A stretch of DNA of 64,000 nt from Mucilaginibacter sp. L3T2-6 (GCF_030519355.1 NZ_JAUMKC010000008.1:1-64000), one strand, 5' to 3'; shown: positions 17,871-27,967, counted from the first letter of the stretch. Notes: generated from the letters alone by a model not told the origin. A program made the numbers and translations.

Positions 17871-18886
17871 TTTACGTTCTGGATTTGGTTAGTACGATCT
17901 GACGCTTCGACAGCATAAAGTAAATTTAATACTTTGTGATCGTGATCAAGGCTATTAGGATAAACCGTTTGATTTTTTGATGCCTTTAAAAAGGTATCAA
18001 TCTCATCGATATACATTTGCTCGGTAATATTTTTATTATAGCCCGATTGCGCCGAAATAGTCTCATAGAATATGTCTTCCCAAACATTGTTTTGGGGTTC
18101 AAAGGTTCTAATAACATTATCGTCCCAATTCCAATATAATTGCTTTTTATCGCCATTTATGGTTAACCTTCTGGTTGCAAATCTCGAAACAACATCTACT
18201 GACAAGTTGAAAATCATATTCCCGTAATCCATAAGCAAATTATAAACGTCGTCTATCTCAGGGGCGCCGTCTATTTCAATTGTTTTTTTGTAAAATCCAA
18301 CCACCCGCTTAGGAAAGCCCAATACCATTGTTATCCAGGTTAATTCAAAGGGTACTATTTCCCTGCCTCCACCAGTAGATTTATTGGATACATAATATTC
18401 ATTTACGCCTTCGTACTTATGCCAATCCGGTAAATATTGGCCGGAATGATATATAAAGTTCGACAACTTGCCCAACTCCCCTTTGTTTATAATTTCTTGG
18501 ATTTTTTTTATTGCAGGGTGAAAGAACAACGTACATGATGGCGCTAAAAACACTTTTTTATTCTTCGATTCATCAATTATCGAAACAAGGTCGGTATCAA
18601 CCACACTGGCTTCTATAAACGCCGGAATGCCAAGTTCAACTGCCTTTTTCATATAAATATGATGTATATCGGGCGGTAATGAAATAACAAAAGCCTCTAC
18701 TTCGTACGCTTTTAATACAGATTCCAAATTTCCAAAAGTGTTGATGGAGTATTGTGTTTCAGTCTCTAACCTTCTGTCACTGCGTTTATCTAATCCTACA
18801 ATATTTTTCAATCCAAGAGCATGCAGATTTCTGATTCTTCGCTTGCCCATTGAACCTAAACCAATTATCAAAACAACTTTATCCAT
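17867..18886 (-). CDS. Gfo/Idh/MocA-family oxidoreductase (PtmF position)
   Basis: This 339-residue protein begins with a dinucleotide-binding fold (VVLIIGLGSMGKRRIRNL). It continues with the family hallmark region around AFVISLPPDIHHIYMKKAVE and the C-terminal domain with GGGREIVPFELTW. Such enzymes use NAD(P) on sugars. It sits between PtmE and the cytidylyltransferase, the place of PtmF in Campylobacter. I could not confirm sequence identity with PtmF, so no symbol is given. It begins two bases after the ptmE stop. Confidence 0.8.
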   Translation of the reverse strand: MDKVVLIIGLGSMGKRRIRNLHALGLKNIVGLDKRSDRRLETETQYSINTFGNLESVLKAYEVEAFVISLPPDIHHIYMKKAVELGIPAFIEASVVDTDLVSIIDESKNKKVFLAPSCTLFFHPAIKKIQEIINKGELGKLSNFIYHSGQYLPDWHKYEGVNEYYVSNKSTGGGREIVPFELTWITMVLGFPKRVVGFYKKTIEIDGAPEIDDVYNLLMDYGNMIFNLSVDVVSRFATRRLTINGDKKQLYWNWDDNVIRTFEPQNNVWEDIFYETISAQSGYNKNITEQMYIDEIDTFLKASKNQTVYPNSLDHDHKVLNLLYAVEASDRTNQIQNVK

Positions 18887-18888
18887 GC

Positions 18889-19938
18889 TTAAAATTTTAT
18901 ATAATTTATGTCGTCCTGTGCTTTCTTGTAATCCTCATGCTTACCAACATCCAACCAGTATCCACGAAGCGGATAGGAAATCACTTTGTAATTATTTATT
19001 ATTAAATGATGCAAAAGATCAGTAGCGTCATAAAATTCGCCCCGGGGAATAATAGAGCATACTTCCTTTTTCATTAAATAGATTCCGGCGTTCGCGTAAT
19101 AGGTGTATGTAGGCTTTTCTTTAAAGCTGTTTATACAACCGTTGGAAGTTTCTAAAATTGCATAAGGGATACTAACGTTGTAGGGAATAGTCGCTACAGA
19201 ATAATCAGCGTCTGAGGTAATAAAATCCAAAAAGAAATTTTCGTAATCAAGATTTGTGAGAATGTCTGAATTAGTGAGCAAAACGTAATCATGCGTAAAC
19301 TTATCAATTAAAGACACGGCGCCAATAGTACCAAGCGGAGCGTTTTCTATCACGTAGTTAATCTTCACACCCAGTTCGCTACCGTCTCCAAGATAGGATT
19401 TTATTTGTTCTCCTAAATATCTAACAGAAATCCATAAATCATCAATTCCAAAGTCTACCAGCCTATCGATATTGTGTTTAATTATCGGCTTTCCGGCAAC
19501 GGGCAATAAAGGTTTCGGAATATCATCCGTTAGTGGTCTTAACCGTTCGCCTCGGCCGCCCGCCATTATTACCGCATCTATAGGCAAATACGATCTGGAA
19601 AAACGAAAATTAACTACATTTAATATAACATTAAATTCATCCACAACGGGCAGTACCTTATAAGCATTATTACGGTATTTTATTATTTCATAAACGTCGT
19701 AGTTCCCTTTCAATATCTTTTTAGGATCTTTTTGAAGAAATGAATCCACTTCGTCATCAATAGTCAACCCCTTTAACAAACCTCGTCTTACATCACCATC
19801 TGTTAACGAGCCTATTAACTTATTATCTTTATCTACAACAAAAAGAATAGCATCAGCAGCAAGTTTATCTAAACAACTGAGCGCTGCTCTTGTAGCTGTC
19901 CGAGATAATATTAAATGTTTTTTATAATCGTAATTCAT
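18889..19938 (-). CDS. ptmE: PtmE-like CBS/nucleotidyltransferase (GlcN-1-P guanylyltransferase)
   Basis: The N-terminal 115 residues are a CBS pair (FVVDKDNKLIGSLTDGDVR). The C-terminal 230 residues are a nucleotidyltransferase with AGGRGERLRPLTDDIPKP, VLLTNSDIL and a C-terminal GYWLDVGKHEDY block. This CBS-plus-transferase layout is the signature of PtmE, which makes GDP-glucosamine as the entry to the GDP-linked legionaminic acid pathway. Its place right after NeuC/LegG supports that. It overlaps neuC by four bases. The CBS pair suggests allosteric control by a nucleotide. Confidence 0.85.
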   Translation of the reverse strand: MNYDYKKHLILSRTATRAALSCLDKLAADAILFVVDKDNKLIGSLTDGDVRRGLLKGLTIDDEVDSFLQKDPKKILKGNYDVYEIIKYRNNAYKVLPVVDEFNVILNVVNFRFSRSYLPIDAVIMAGGRGERLRPLTDDIPKPLLPVAGKPIIKHNIDRLVDFGIDDLWISVRYLGEQIKSYLGDGSELGVKINYVIENAPLGTIGAVSLIDKFTHDYVLLTNSDILTNLDYENFFLDFITSDADYSVATIPYNVSIPYAILETSNGCINSFKEKPTYTYYANAGIYLMKKEVCSIIPRGEFYDATDLLHHLIINNYKVISYPLRGYWLDVGKHEDYKKAQDDINYIKF

Positions 19939-21044
19939 GCTGGGAAATCTTTTAAGAGGGCTACAATTTTATTAGCCGCGCCGCCACTATAGTAAATATT
20001 GTCCACCGAAAGCATAGCCGCTGTTTCTACATATTGTACCGCCTGACATATCGCAGCACTAACAATGGGTACGGTAATAACATTTGGCCCTGCGCTCCTT
20101 CCCTTTTGTCTGTCGCCTAAGTTTATTACATATTTACCAAACGATGCAGCCTCAATAATACCGCTTGACGTGTTGCCTAACAAAAATGCACAATGCTTCA
20201 TAACTGTAAAATATCCTTTGGTACCTAAATTTTCCACTAAGAATACGCGATCTGAGTTCGAAAAACTTGATATAAGAGCATTCCTGATTACGTTTCCGGC
20301 TGTATCTGCATTTGGCATGGTAATAAGTACCTGGTAATTACTCAAACTCGCAATCGCTTTAATTAACTCCTGCGCAAAGTATTCGTTTTGTTCATACGCC
20401 ACAGTTTCGGGATGAAAGGTAGTAAGTATAGTATCTTTTGCCAAATCTATCCCCCATCTTTTCTGAAACTCTTCAGCGGAAAAAAAAACTGCGTCCTCTA
20501 AATTATCCAGGCTAAGCGCACCTATACAGTAAACGTTTTCTTCGCTACCCGCTATTTGCGCTACCCTTTGGGCTGCGTCACTGGTCGAAACAAAATGGTA
20601 TGTTGATGCCAGCGTAATAGCATGCCTAAACACATTATCAATAGCGCCCAGTGTAGTCTCACCGCCATGCAGGTGTGCAAATACAATTTGGAACGGGATG
20701 CCCGCCGTTACTGCTGAAAACATCTCATAGCGATCTCCTAAACAAAACACCAGGTCGAAGTGGGCTTTATGGCTGTCCCAAAATTCAGCAAATTTAACCA
20801 GGGTCATCCCCATCGCTGTCGATATAGCCATTGGCGTATCGTCCGCTGGCATAGTTTCGATCCTGTAGGATACGTCAAATCCTTCAGAAAGTACCTGCTC
20901 GACCGTATAACCATGTGATGGCGACAAATGTGCGCCAAAAACGATTATACTCAGATCGAAATGATCGTCCGCAGCAAGTCTTTTCAATAGCGGCAAATAT
21001 ATGCCAAAATCGGCTCTTGAACTCGTTAAAACGCCTATCCTCAT
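19935..21044 (-). CDS. neuC: Hydrolysing sugar 2-epimerase, NeuC/LegG family
   Basis: This 369-residue GT-B-fold epimerase starts MRIGVLTSSRADFGIYLPLL, the NeuC signature. It contains HLHGGETTLGAIDN, TTFHPETVAYE and GNTSSGIIEAASFG, the nucleotide-binding end. It hydrolyses the nucleotide and inverts C2 of the 2,4-diamino-sugar, giving the six-carbon precursor for the synthase. Given LegB, LegC and PtmE next door, its substrate is probably GDP- rather than UDP-linked (LegG role). It overlaps both neighbours by four bases. Confidence 0.9.
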   Translation of the reverse strand: MRIGVLTSSRADFGIYLPLLKRLAADDHFDLSIIVFGAHLSPSHGYTVEQVLSEGFDVSYRIETMPADDTPMAISTAMGMTLVKFAEFWDSHKAHFDLVFCLGDRYEMFSAVTAGIPFQIVFAHLHGGETTLGAIDNVFRHAITLASTYHFVSTSDAAQRVAQIAGSEENVYCIGALSLDNLEDAVFFSAEEFQKRWGIDLAKDTILTTFHPETVAYEQNEYFAQELIKAIASLSNYQVLITMPNADTAGNVIRNALISSFSNSDRVFLVENLGTKGYFTVMKHCAFLLGNTSSGIIEAASFGKYVINLGDRQKGRSAGPNVITVPIVSAAICQAVQYVETAAMLSVDNIYYSGGAANKIVALLKDFPA

Positions 21045-22054
21045 ACAAAATCGCCAAATGATAATTTATGGCCTGCCGGTAAATCGTGTATCAGCATTTT
21101 ACCTGCAATCGTTTTTAATAGCATTGGCGAAATTCCATCGCCGGGCCGCAGCATTTCCATATCGTCTTCGCTAATTATCTCACCTTTCTTTTTATCCCTA
21201 CCCAAGTGAATGCTTTTTCGCGCAACAACTATGTTCTTATGTTCTGAGCCAGTAGGTTCTTTTACGGCACTGCCTAATGCTTTCTCAATATTCCTGATAG
21301 CCGTTACCATAGCTTTCAGTTCGTCAGGTTCCAGGGATGCAGCATGGTCGGGGCCGGGGAGGCTTTTGTCTAAAGTAAAATGCTTTTCGATAATCTCAGC
21401 GCCCAATGTAACTGCGGCGATAGGTACTTCGATTCCAGTCGTGTGATCAGAATAGCCCACCGCTACATCAAAGCTATTTCCGATACTATTCATAGCCAGT
21501 AAATTCACATCAGAAAAAGGAGTAGGATATTCAGTATTACAATGCAGCACAGTTATTTTAGCAGTCGATTGTTCTTTCAATACACTTACGGCATCTGCTA
21601 TCTCGCTCATTGTGCTCATGCCTGTTGAAATAATAATCTCGTCGGCAAGTTTGGCGACTTTTTCAAGATAGGGCAGGTTAGTAATTTCGCCCGATGGTAT
21701 TTTATACAACGTTAATCCTAATTCTTTCAAAAAATCCAAACTGTCTAAATCAAATGCCGTCGAAAAAAAGCTTATTCCCTTCTCTTTGCAATAATCTAAT
21801 AACAGAAAATGGTCGGCTTCTGATAATTCAAGTTTTTGCAACATTTCCAGTTGACTTTCCTTATCATTAGCCGTATTTGTATTTTGATAGTCGGCCTTTT
21901 GTGCAGCTTTACTAACTAATTTTGACGCCTTAAAAGTTTGAAACTTAACATAATCTGCACCGGCCTCGGCAGCGGCGTCTATCAATCTCTTCGCAATATC
22001 AATATCTCCGTTATGGTTTACGCCCGCTTCGGCAATTATCACCGTTCTATTCAT
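21041..22054 (-). CDS. neuB: Nonulosonic acid synthase, NeuB/LegI family
   Basis: The product has about 337 residues and starts MNRTVIIAEAGVNHNGDIDI. The N-terminal TIM barrel (KIPSGEITNLPYLE, IISTGMSTMSEI, VLHCNTEYPTP, YSDHTTGIEV, EKHFTLDK) condenses phosphoenolpyruvate with the six-carbon amino sugar. A C-terminal SAF/antifreeze-like domain (RKSIHLGRDKKKGEIIS) completes the active site of the partner subunit. I chose ATG 22054; the start at 22093 adds 13 residues outside the family pattern. In this context the product is probably N,N'-diacetyllegionaminic acid or a relative. Confidence 0.92.
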   Translation of the reverse strand: MNRTVIIAEAGVNHNGDIDIAKRLIDAAAEAGADYVKFQTFKASKLVSKAAQKADYQNTNTANDKESQLEMLQKLELSEADHFLLLDYCKEKGISFFSTAFDLDSLDFLKELGLTLYKIPSGEITNLPYLEKVAKLADEIIISTGMSTMSEIADAVSVLKEQSTAKITVLHCNTEYPTPFSDVNLLAMNSIGNSFDVAVGYSDHTTGIEVPIAAVTLGAEIIEKHFTLDKSLPGPDHAASLEPDELKAMVTAIRNIEKALGSAVKEPTGSEHKNIVVARKSIHLGRDKKKGEIISEDDMEMLRPGDGISPMLLKTIAGKMLIHDLPAGHKLSFGDFV

Positions 22055-22129
22055 TACTTCTTCTTTAGTGTCGAATATAAAAGGTCGCCCCATTTGCCAT
22101 ATTATTATAGTGAAAGCTCCTTCGCTAAC

Positions 22130-23284
22130 TTACGTCAAACGCACACTGCTCGGTATATTAACCAACCTGTCGGCAATCCATTCACTATTGCTTAAATCGC
22201 CCCGCTCTGCTTTTTCAAACATTGGTAAGTGGTGCATCAGTTCCCATATGGGCCGGCTCATCACGCCATTGCTGTTCATATATGCTAAGAAATCTTCCCG
22301 CTCTTGTTTGTTTTCCAACAATACAGTGTTCAACCAATAATTTGCAGTTGCTTCGGGCAATTCCTTACAATATTTAATGTCCAACGCGTTAAATTTACGA
22401 TGATAAATAGCGGCCAGTTCCCGTTTGTTTGTCACAAAAGTATTTAGCTGTTCAAGCTGTGCACATGCTAAGGCAGCGTTAAGATTTGGCATCCTATAGT
22501 TATACCCTATCTCATCATGAACAAAAGCCCAGGCATGAGGCACTTTGGCTTGGGTGGTTAAATGTTTTGCTCTTTTTGCTAAAGCTTGGTCATCAGTAAC
22601 AAGTGCACCGCCACCACCGCTTGTTACTGTTTTATTGCCGTTGAAACTAAATGTACCTATTTTCCCAAACACACCCATGTGACGACCTTTATAATAGCTT
22701 CCGAGCGATTCGGCGGCATCTTCAATAAGCGTAATGTTCCACTTGTCACAAATCGCGCTTATTTCATCAATGCGGCATGGCAGGCCAAAGGTATGCATGG
22801 GCACACAGGCTTTAATACGGCGCCTAGTTATTTTATTGTAAGTGAAGCCGTCCGGTCTTAGCTCTGCATTGTTCTCCAGATATTTTTCTACAGCACTTGG
22901 CGACAGTCCTAATGAATCGGCGTCCACATCCAAAAAAAGCGGGTATGCACCAATATAGCTAATTGCATTACAGGTTGCTATGAACGTCAAGCTTTGTGAT
23001 ATTACTTCATCCCCTCTTTCTACATTAGCAAGCACCAAAGCCAGATGTAATGCATTTGTGCCGTTTACAGTAGCTATGGCGAAGGAGGCTCCTGTAATTC
23101 GGCACATCATTTGTTCAAAAAGATCAACATACGCGCCGACCGAAGACACAAAAGTAGAGTCAATGGTGTCAATTACATATTTGCGCTCATTACCGATAAA
23201 CACAGGTGCATGCAGCGGGATAAAGCCAAGATCAGGAAACTGTGACTTTATAAAATCAGCAATATCTTTAAATAATTGTGACAT
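22130..23284 (-). CDS. legC: LegC-family aminotransferase (DegT/DnrJ/EryC1/StrS)
   Basis: This 384-residue PLP enzyme of the sugar aminotransferase class shows LHAPVFIGNERKYV, GTNALHLALVLAN, EDAAESLGSYYKGRHMG and the Schiff-base Lys in FSFNGNKTVTSGGGG. It aminates C4 of the 4-keto-6-deoxy sugar released by LegB. It starts one base after the LegB stop, and the pair LegB-LegC is diagnostic of the legionaminic acid branch. Confidence 0.9.
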   Translation of the reverse strand: MSQLFKDIADFIKSQFPDLGFIPLHAPVFIGNERKYVIDTIDSTFVSSVGAYVDLFEQMMCRITGASFAIATVNGTNALHLALVLANVERGDEVISQSLTFIATCNAISYIGAYPLFLDVDADSLGLSPSAVEKYLENNAELRPDGFTYNKITRRRIKACVPMHTFGLPCRIDEISAICDKWNITLIEDAAESLGSYYKGRHMGVFGKIGTFSFNGNKTVTSGGGGALVTDDQALAKRAKHLTTQAKVPHAWAFVHDEIGYNYRMPNLNAALACAQLEQLNTFVTNKRELAAIYHRKFNALDIKYCKELPEATANYWLNTVLLENKQEREDFLAYMNSNGVMSRPIWELMHHLPMFEKAERGDLSNSEWIADRLVNIPSSVRLT

Positions 23285-23285
23285 C

Positions 23286-24284
23286 TTAAATATTGTAAAT
23301 ATCGGCTTTATAACGGCTTAAGTTAGAAGCATCGCTAAACCATTTAATAGTTTCTGCTAATCCTTGTTCGAGCGTGTAAGAAGGTTTCCAGTTTGTGTTC
23401 TCCTGTAGTTTTTGGTTTGAACCATATAGCCTGAATACTTCCGATTTCTCCGGTCGCAATCGTTGGGTATCTGTTAAAATTCTCGCATGAGGATTTAGCT
23501 GATTAATCAATTCCTGGGCCAAATCTCCTATTGAAATTTCTGATTGAGTCGCAATATTACAATCATGTCCGATCAATGAATCAGATTTGGCTATTTCAGC
23601 AAATCCTCTTACTGTGTCTTTAACAAACAAAAGGTCGCGCGTGGGTATGGTCTCACCAAGCTTTACTTCCAGGGTTCCGTTTAAAAGCTGTGTAATAATT
23701 GTAGGAATAACGGCTCTTGCCGATTGGCGTGGTCCATAAGTATTAAAAGGCCTTACAATAGTTAACGGCAAATTAAAACTTCTGTAAAAGGACTCGGCAA
23801 TACAATCTGCGCCAATTTTTGAGGCTGAATAAGGTGATTGCGGCTGCCGTGGATGACTTTCATCAATCGGAATATATTGTGCAGTACCGTAAACTTCCGA
23901 TGTCGAAGTAACCAATATCCTTTGTATTCCTAAATCTCTGGCTGCTTGTACAATATTCAGCGTCCCCTTTACATTGGTATCAATATATGAATCTGGCGAA
24001 TGATAACTAAATGGGATGGCAATCAACGCTGCCAAATGAAAAATTATATCGGTACCCTTTACCGCTTCGCGTACGCCGTTAGGGTCGCGTATATCGCCGG
24101 CAAATATCTCGACATTTGCCAATACATTTTTTGGCAGGCTATCCAGCCAACCCCAACTGTTGAATGAATTATAATATACAAAAGCCTTTACCCTACATCC
24201 CTCTTCTATCAGATTTTCAACTAAATGGCTGCCAATAAAGCCGTCTGCGCCTGTAATTAAAACGCTTTTCTCTCGTAAATCCAT
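23286..24284 (-). CDS. legB: LegB-type nucleotide-sugar 4,6-dehydratase
   Basis: This 332-residue extended SDR starts MDLREKSVLITGADGFIGSHLV. It has the dinucleotide loop, VTSTSEVYG, the YSASKIGAD catalytic Tyr/Lys and RPFNTYGPRQSARAVIPT. It catalyses 4,6-dehydration of GDP- or UDP-GlcNAc, the first committed step. I start at ATG 24284, whose A is shared with the TGA of the Wzz-like gene; an in-frame TTG lies three bases upstream. The following LegC gene supports the LegB assignment. Confidence 0.88.
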   Translation of the reverse strand: MDLREKSVLITGADGFIGSHLVENLIEEGCRVKAFVYYNSFNSWGWLDSLPKNVLANVEIFAGDIRDPNGVREAVKGTDIIFHLAALIAIPFSYHSPDSYIDTNVKGTLNIVQAARDLGIQRILVTSTSEVYGTAQYIPIDESHPRQPQSPYSASKIGADCIAESFYRSFNLPLTIVRPFNTYGPRQSARAVIPTIITQLLNGTLEVKLGETIPTRDLLFVKDTVRGFAEIAKSDSLIGHDCNIATQSEISIGDLAQELINQLNPHARILTDTQRLRPEKSEVFRLYGSNQKLQENTNWKPSYTLEQGLAETIKWFSDASNLSRYKADIYNI

Positions 24285-25363
24285 CAATTTTCTAATATTT
24301 CCCCAAAAAGTCTTTTAAAAATCAAAAATAACAACGTCACCGCCCCCCCCAAAAAACCGCCAACTATAATCCCGATAGCTTTTCCTGTTTTCTTTTTCTC
24401 CAATGGTAAAATAGGCTTATCAATTACTTGTATCAATGGAGTTTCTTTTCGTAAGGTCACCTTCGATATCTCCAGGTTTGCAACCAATTGGGTTAAAATC
24501 GCCTGGTCAGCTTGTACGTCTACTTGTCGACGCTGCGAAGGTACTCTTAAAATTTGCAATGCAGGGTTTGGGTTTGGGTTTACATCGACGGACGAAGCTA
24601 CCCCCAAGATAGCTGAATTTAATTCACGTCTAACAGAGTCTGTTTGCCGCTGAAGTACATTAACGTTTTGAGCTGATCTTTTTGTTTTCGTTGCTATATA
24701 AAAATCCGATACTGTTTTCATTAATACTTCAGTAAAGCATTTGGAAAACAACTCATTTTTAGACGTAACTTTTACCCTTAAAATACTCAGCTTTTTATCA
24801 ACCTTATCCACCACCAGGTTATCTTTTATTATACCTCTAAAAAAAACTCCCAACAGGCTGTCCTGCTGCAACGAAAATCTTGTTCGATCTGCATTGACCG
24901 GATACTTAACATTTTTTAATAGCGGTTTATTTTTCCAGTCGTTACGAAGATCATTGAATGATATATACAATTCGGCCAGGGTTTGTGGTTTTCCGCTTGC
25001 CGGCACCTGCGTCAATAAAGATGTCTCTACCATTGAACGAGACTTTAGCAGCTCCATTAGATTGTCTCCCGCGAAAGCCCCCCCCCCTCCGCCGCCTAAG
25101 TCTATTCCAAATTGACTGGCCAAGCCTAAAGCCGATCCTAAACCTCCTCCCGACGACTTATCGTCTTCCAGCGCAAAAGTTAATTCAGCCTTATAGACAG
25201 GCTTGGTCAAAAGCGCATAGACCAAGCCAAAGGCCCCACCCACAATGCCTGCTACCAAAATAATCTTCCATTTCGACAGTAAGTATCTTTTCCATGCCAC
25301 GAGCCTTAAAAGTACCTGCTTGAGGGGTATTTTGTCGGAGCTATCTTTCCCGGTTTGCACCAT
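24284..25363 (-). CDS. Wzz-like polysaccharide co-polymerase
   Basis: The 359-residue protein has two membrane segments (about 36-53 and 333-350), the bracket of chain-length determinants. Between them lie a Gly-rich stretch (GGGLGSALGLASQFGIDLGG) and a coiled region (AQNVNVLQRQTDSVRRELNS). Near the end is the proline-rich segment before the second membrane helix (QVIDKPILPLEKKKTGK). No kinase domain is fused, so it is a PCP without a BY-kinase. It sets chain length and links to the outer-membrane Wza-like protein encoded 24 bp upstream. Confidence 0.9.
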   Translation of the reverse strand: MVQTGKDSSDKIPLKQVLLRLVAWKRYLLSKWKIILVAGIVGGAFGLVYALLTKPVYKAELTFALEDDKSSGGGLGSALGLASQFGIDLGGGGGGAFAGDNLMELLKSRSMVETSLLTQVPASGKPQTLAELYISFNDLRNDWKNKPLLKNVKYPVNADRTRFSLQQDSLLGVFFRGIIKDNLVVDKVDKKLSILRVKVTSKNELFSKCFTEVLMKTVSDFYIATKTKRSAQNVNVLQRQTDSVRRELNSAILGVASSVDVNPNPNPALQILRVPSQRRQVDVQADQAILTQLVANLEISKVTLRKETPLIQVIDKPILPLEKKKTGKAIGIIVGGFLGGAVTLLFLIFKRLFGEILEN

Positions 25364-25387
25364 TAGACAAGTATTTTTGATTCAACG

Positions 25388-27892
25388 TTATTTATGTAAA
25401 CTCAAAATCCCCAGTATGATGGCGCCCAGTGATGCCAAACCTGTCGTAAAGGTCAATATCGTTTGAGCGGTATTGTTAGGAGTATCAGGCTTTTTAGGCA
25501 CATAAATTTCGCTCCCGGGCTTTACATCAGGGTGGACGTTAAAAAACACGAACTTCCTTGTTCCCTTAACAGTTCCGTTTGGATAAACGATGTATGCGCC
25601 GCGTTTCAGGGCCTTTGGCGAGTAGCCCCCCGCGTTCAAAACATAATCCCTAAATGATTTACTACTGGTATAAACAATCGCGCTCGGATATAGTACTTCT
25701 CCGTTTACCCTAACGGTTTGTTGTTGCTTGGGGACGCGTATTACATCGGCATTCTCTAATATTAAATCCTCGCTGCCGCCCGGTTTCTTCAATATCTTTT
25801 TCAAGTCTATACCCACATAGTTATTGCGCAATTGTACAGTATCTTGTGGTTTTGGTGTCACGCCGTAATCACTTTGCAAACGTTGTAAGTTCAGCTTACG
25901 TTCTCGATTTATTTCTACGGTGTCTATTTTGTTCTTATCAACCCCGAGTACAGCTGCATTGTCGCGTTTCAAACTGCTTCCTTCTACGTCCGCAGACTGT
26001 GTCAGCCCCCCAGCGCGGGCAATTACATCCGATATCTTTTCATTCTTTTTTTGAATTGTATAGTAACCTGGATACAAAACCTCACCTTCCACCTTAACAG
26101 TTTTCTGAACTTCGTAACCAGGCAGACTGTAAACCGATACTATATCGTACGGCTTTAAAGTAAAATTAGTATTTTGGTCTGCAAGGCTTTGGTCCACGTC
26201 AACAGTAAACACCTGCGCAATTTTGCTATTCAGTTGCCTTGGGTCACTGTCGAACACACGGCGTGAAACCTCTATGCGCTTTACACTTGCCCCTTCTGTA
26301 AACCCACCAGCCTTAATAATTACGTCGGCTACTTTCATGCTGTCAGCAAACGGGAAGTCGCCAGGGTTCCGAACCTCGCCCTTGATAGTAACGGTATAAG
26401 GATTGCGCAAATCAAATACGGATGCCACAAAAACGCTGTCTTCGCGCTGTAATATTATATCAGAACTGGGGTTATTGTAAATATCTTTTATATTAAAGGA
26501 TAATTGTTGAGTAGTGTTGTCCGGGTTGAGCCTGATAATACTGCCCCGACTGTTAAAAGCATCTTCCTTTAATCCACCGGCGTTCTTAATCAGTTTTGAT
26601 AATGTAAGGCCTTTCTGTAATTCATATTCTCCAGGTCTGAAAACCGCTCCTTGTATCTGCACACGGTTTTCATAGCGCTCCAGTATTTTTTCAACTGTAA
26701 ACTTATCGCCACGCAAGGGTGTATAGTTTTTATAGTCATTCTCGAATACGTCGGTTATTTTGCGCTGGTTATCGCTAACCTGGTCAACCTTTATACGGGC
26801 GGTATAGGCTTCGTCAGTAAAGCCGCCTGCAAAATCAAGTACGTCCTGCAATGTTTCACCAGGCAGGGTTTCAAATAGGGCAGGAATTTTTACTTCGCCC
26901 TTTAGTTCAACCCTAATCTGGTACGTAGGGACACGTATCACATCCTGATCTTGCAGTGTTATATCGTCTTTACGGCTGCCCTTCACTAAAAAGTCGTACA
27001 GGTCAACATGCCTGATGATACGATTATTCCTTATTACTTCAATCTTCCTGAATGAACCAACGTCATTGGGGCCACCGGCTGCATAAAGTGCATTAAAAAC
27101 CGACGCTAATGATGGCAAAGTATAGGTTCCCGGCTTCATTAGCTGCCCCTGTACAATCACCTTAATGCTCCTGATATTACCAATGCTCACGTTTACATTA
27201 GTGCCATCGCCGATGGCATAATTATTTGCTGCTAATTTTGCTTTAATCGCAGCCGTAGCTGCTTCAATAGTCTTGCCTGCTACACTCAGCACGCCCACCT
27301 CAGGTATGTTTATTTTGCCTTCGGGTGTAACATTCAGTGTCCAGTCTACAGAAGAATTCCCGTAAACATTTATATCTATTTCATCATCAGGGCCTATAAT
27401 GTAATTAACCGGCGTGGCTATTTTCAGATCGGGTATAAAAGAATTAGCTTTTGCATTCCTGAAAAGGTCTGCGCCAAATATCTTTGGTTTAAGGTCGATA
27501 AAAAGATCAGCGAATTTTGTTGTATCAACGTTATTCGCCGATGTATCGCTATAATTCCGCCTTTGCAGATTGTGATTATTCCGCGTGGTATCGTTAAGCG
27601 ATTTTTTACCATTATTAAGCTTATTTTTTGCCCGTATCGCCAGTATCCTGGTCTGTAACTTCTGAACCTGTACGCCCGACATACCCCTTGCCTGGGCCTG
27701 CTGTAAAATCTGGTCGTCTGTTAAACCCTGCTTTTGTGCCGATTGTACGAGCTGTGTTATTTGTGCGTCCGTAAGATCATCGACATTTATACTCGCTATA
27801 TTTTGAGGAATTGTCTGTGCCGATGCCGGTATTGCAAGCGAAAGGCAAAAGAAAACAGAGAAGAAAAACAGGCAGAGTTTAAGTTTATTCAT
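25388..27892 (-). CDS. SLBB-domain polysaccharide export protein (Wza-like)
   Basis: This is an 834-residue exported protein with signal peptide (LCLFFFSVFFCLSLAIPASAQ). A poly-export domain starts near residue 155 (YIIGPDDEIDINVYGNSSVD), followed by about six SLBB repeats. Each repeat shows a VxGEVxxPGxY-like strand (for example IVQGQLMKPGTYTLPSL and VKVEGEVLYPGYYTIQ). It ends with a hydrophobic helix and short basic tail (LGAIILGILSLHK). It should form the periplasmic/outer-membrane exit channel. It is much longer than E. coli Wza (about 380), as usual in Bacteroidota. Confidence 0.92.
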   Translation of the reverse strand: MNKLKLCLFFFSVFFCLSLAIPASAQTIPQNIASINVDDLTDAQITQLVQSAQKQGLTDDQILQQAQARGMSGVQVQKLQTRILAIRAKNKLNNGKKSLNDTTRNNHNLQRRNYSDTSANNVDTTKFADLFIDLKPKIFGADLFRNAKANSFIPDLKIATPVNYIIGPDDEIDINVYGNSSVDWTLNVTPEGKINIPEVGVLSVAGKTIEAATAAIKAKLAANNYAIGDGTNVNVSIGNIRSIKVIVQGQLMKPGTYTLPSLASVFNALYAAGGPNDVGSFRKIEVIRNNRIIRHVDLYDFLVKGSRKDDITLQDQDVIRVPTYQIRVELKGEVKIPALFETLPGETLQDVLDFAGGFTDEAYTARIKVDQVSDNQRKITDVFENDYKNYTPLRGDKFTVEKILERYENRVQIQGAVFRPGEYELQKGLTLSKLIKNAGGLKEDAFNSRGSIIRLNPDNTTQQLSFNIKDIYNNPSSDIILQREDSVFVASVFDLRNPYTVTIKGEVRNPGDFPFADSMKVADVIIKAGGFTEGASVKRIEVSRRVFDSDPRQLNSKIAQVFTVDVDQSLADQNTNFTLKPYDIVSVYSLPGYEVQKTVKVEGEVLYPGYYTIQKKNEKISDVIARAGGLTQSADVEGSSLKRDNAAVLGVDKNKIDTVEINRERKLNLQRLQSDYGVTPKPQDTVQLRNNYVGIDLKKILKKPGGSEDLILENADVIRVPKQQQTVRVNGEVLYPSAIVYTSSKSFRDYVLNAGGYSPKALKRGAYIVYPNGTVKGTRKFVFFNVHPDVKPGSEIYVPKKPDTPNNTAQTILTFTTGLASLGAIILGILSLHK

Positions 27893-27967
27893 TATTTTAT
27901 AATAATCCCAGCTAGACGTTTCTTATAAAACTGCGATATCGGTTTTCAAAATCGTTGCAATATTAAG

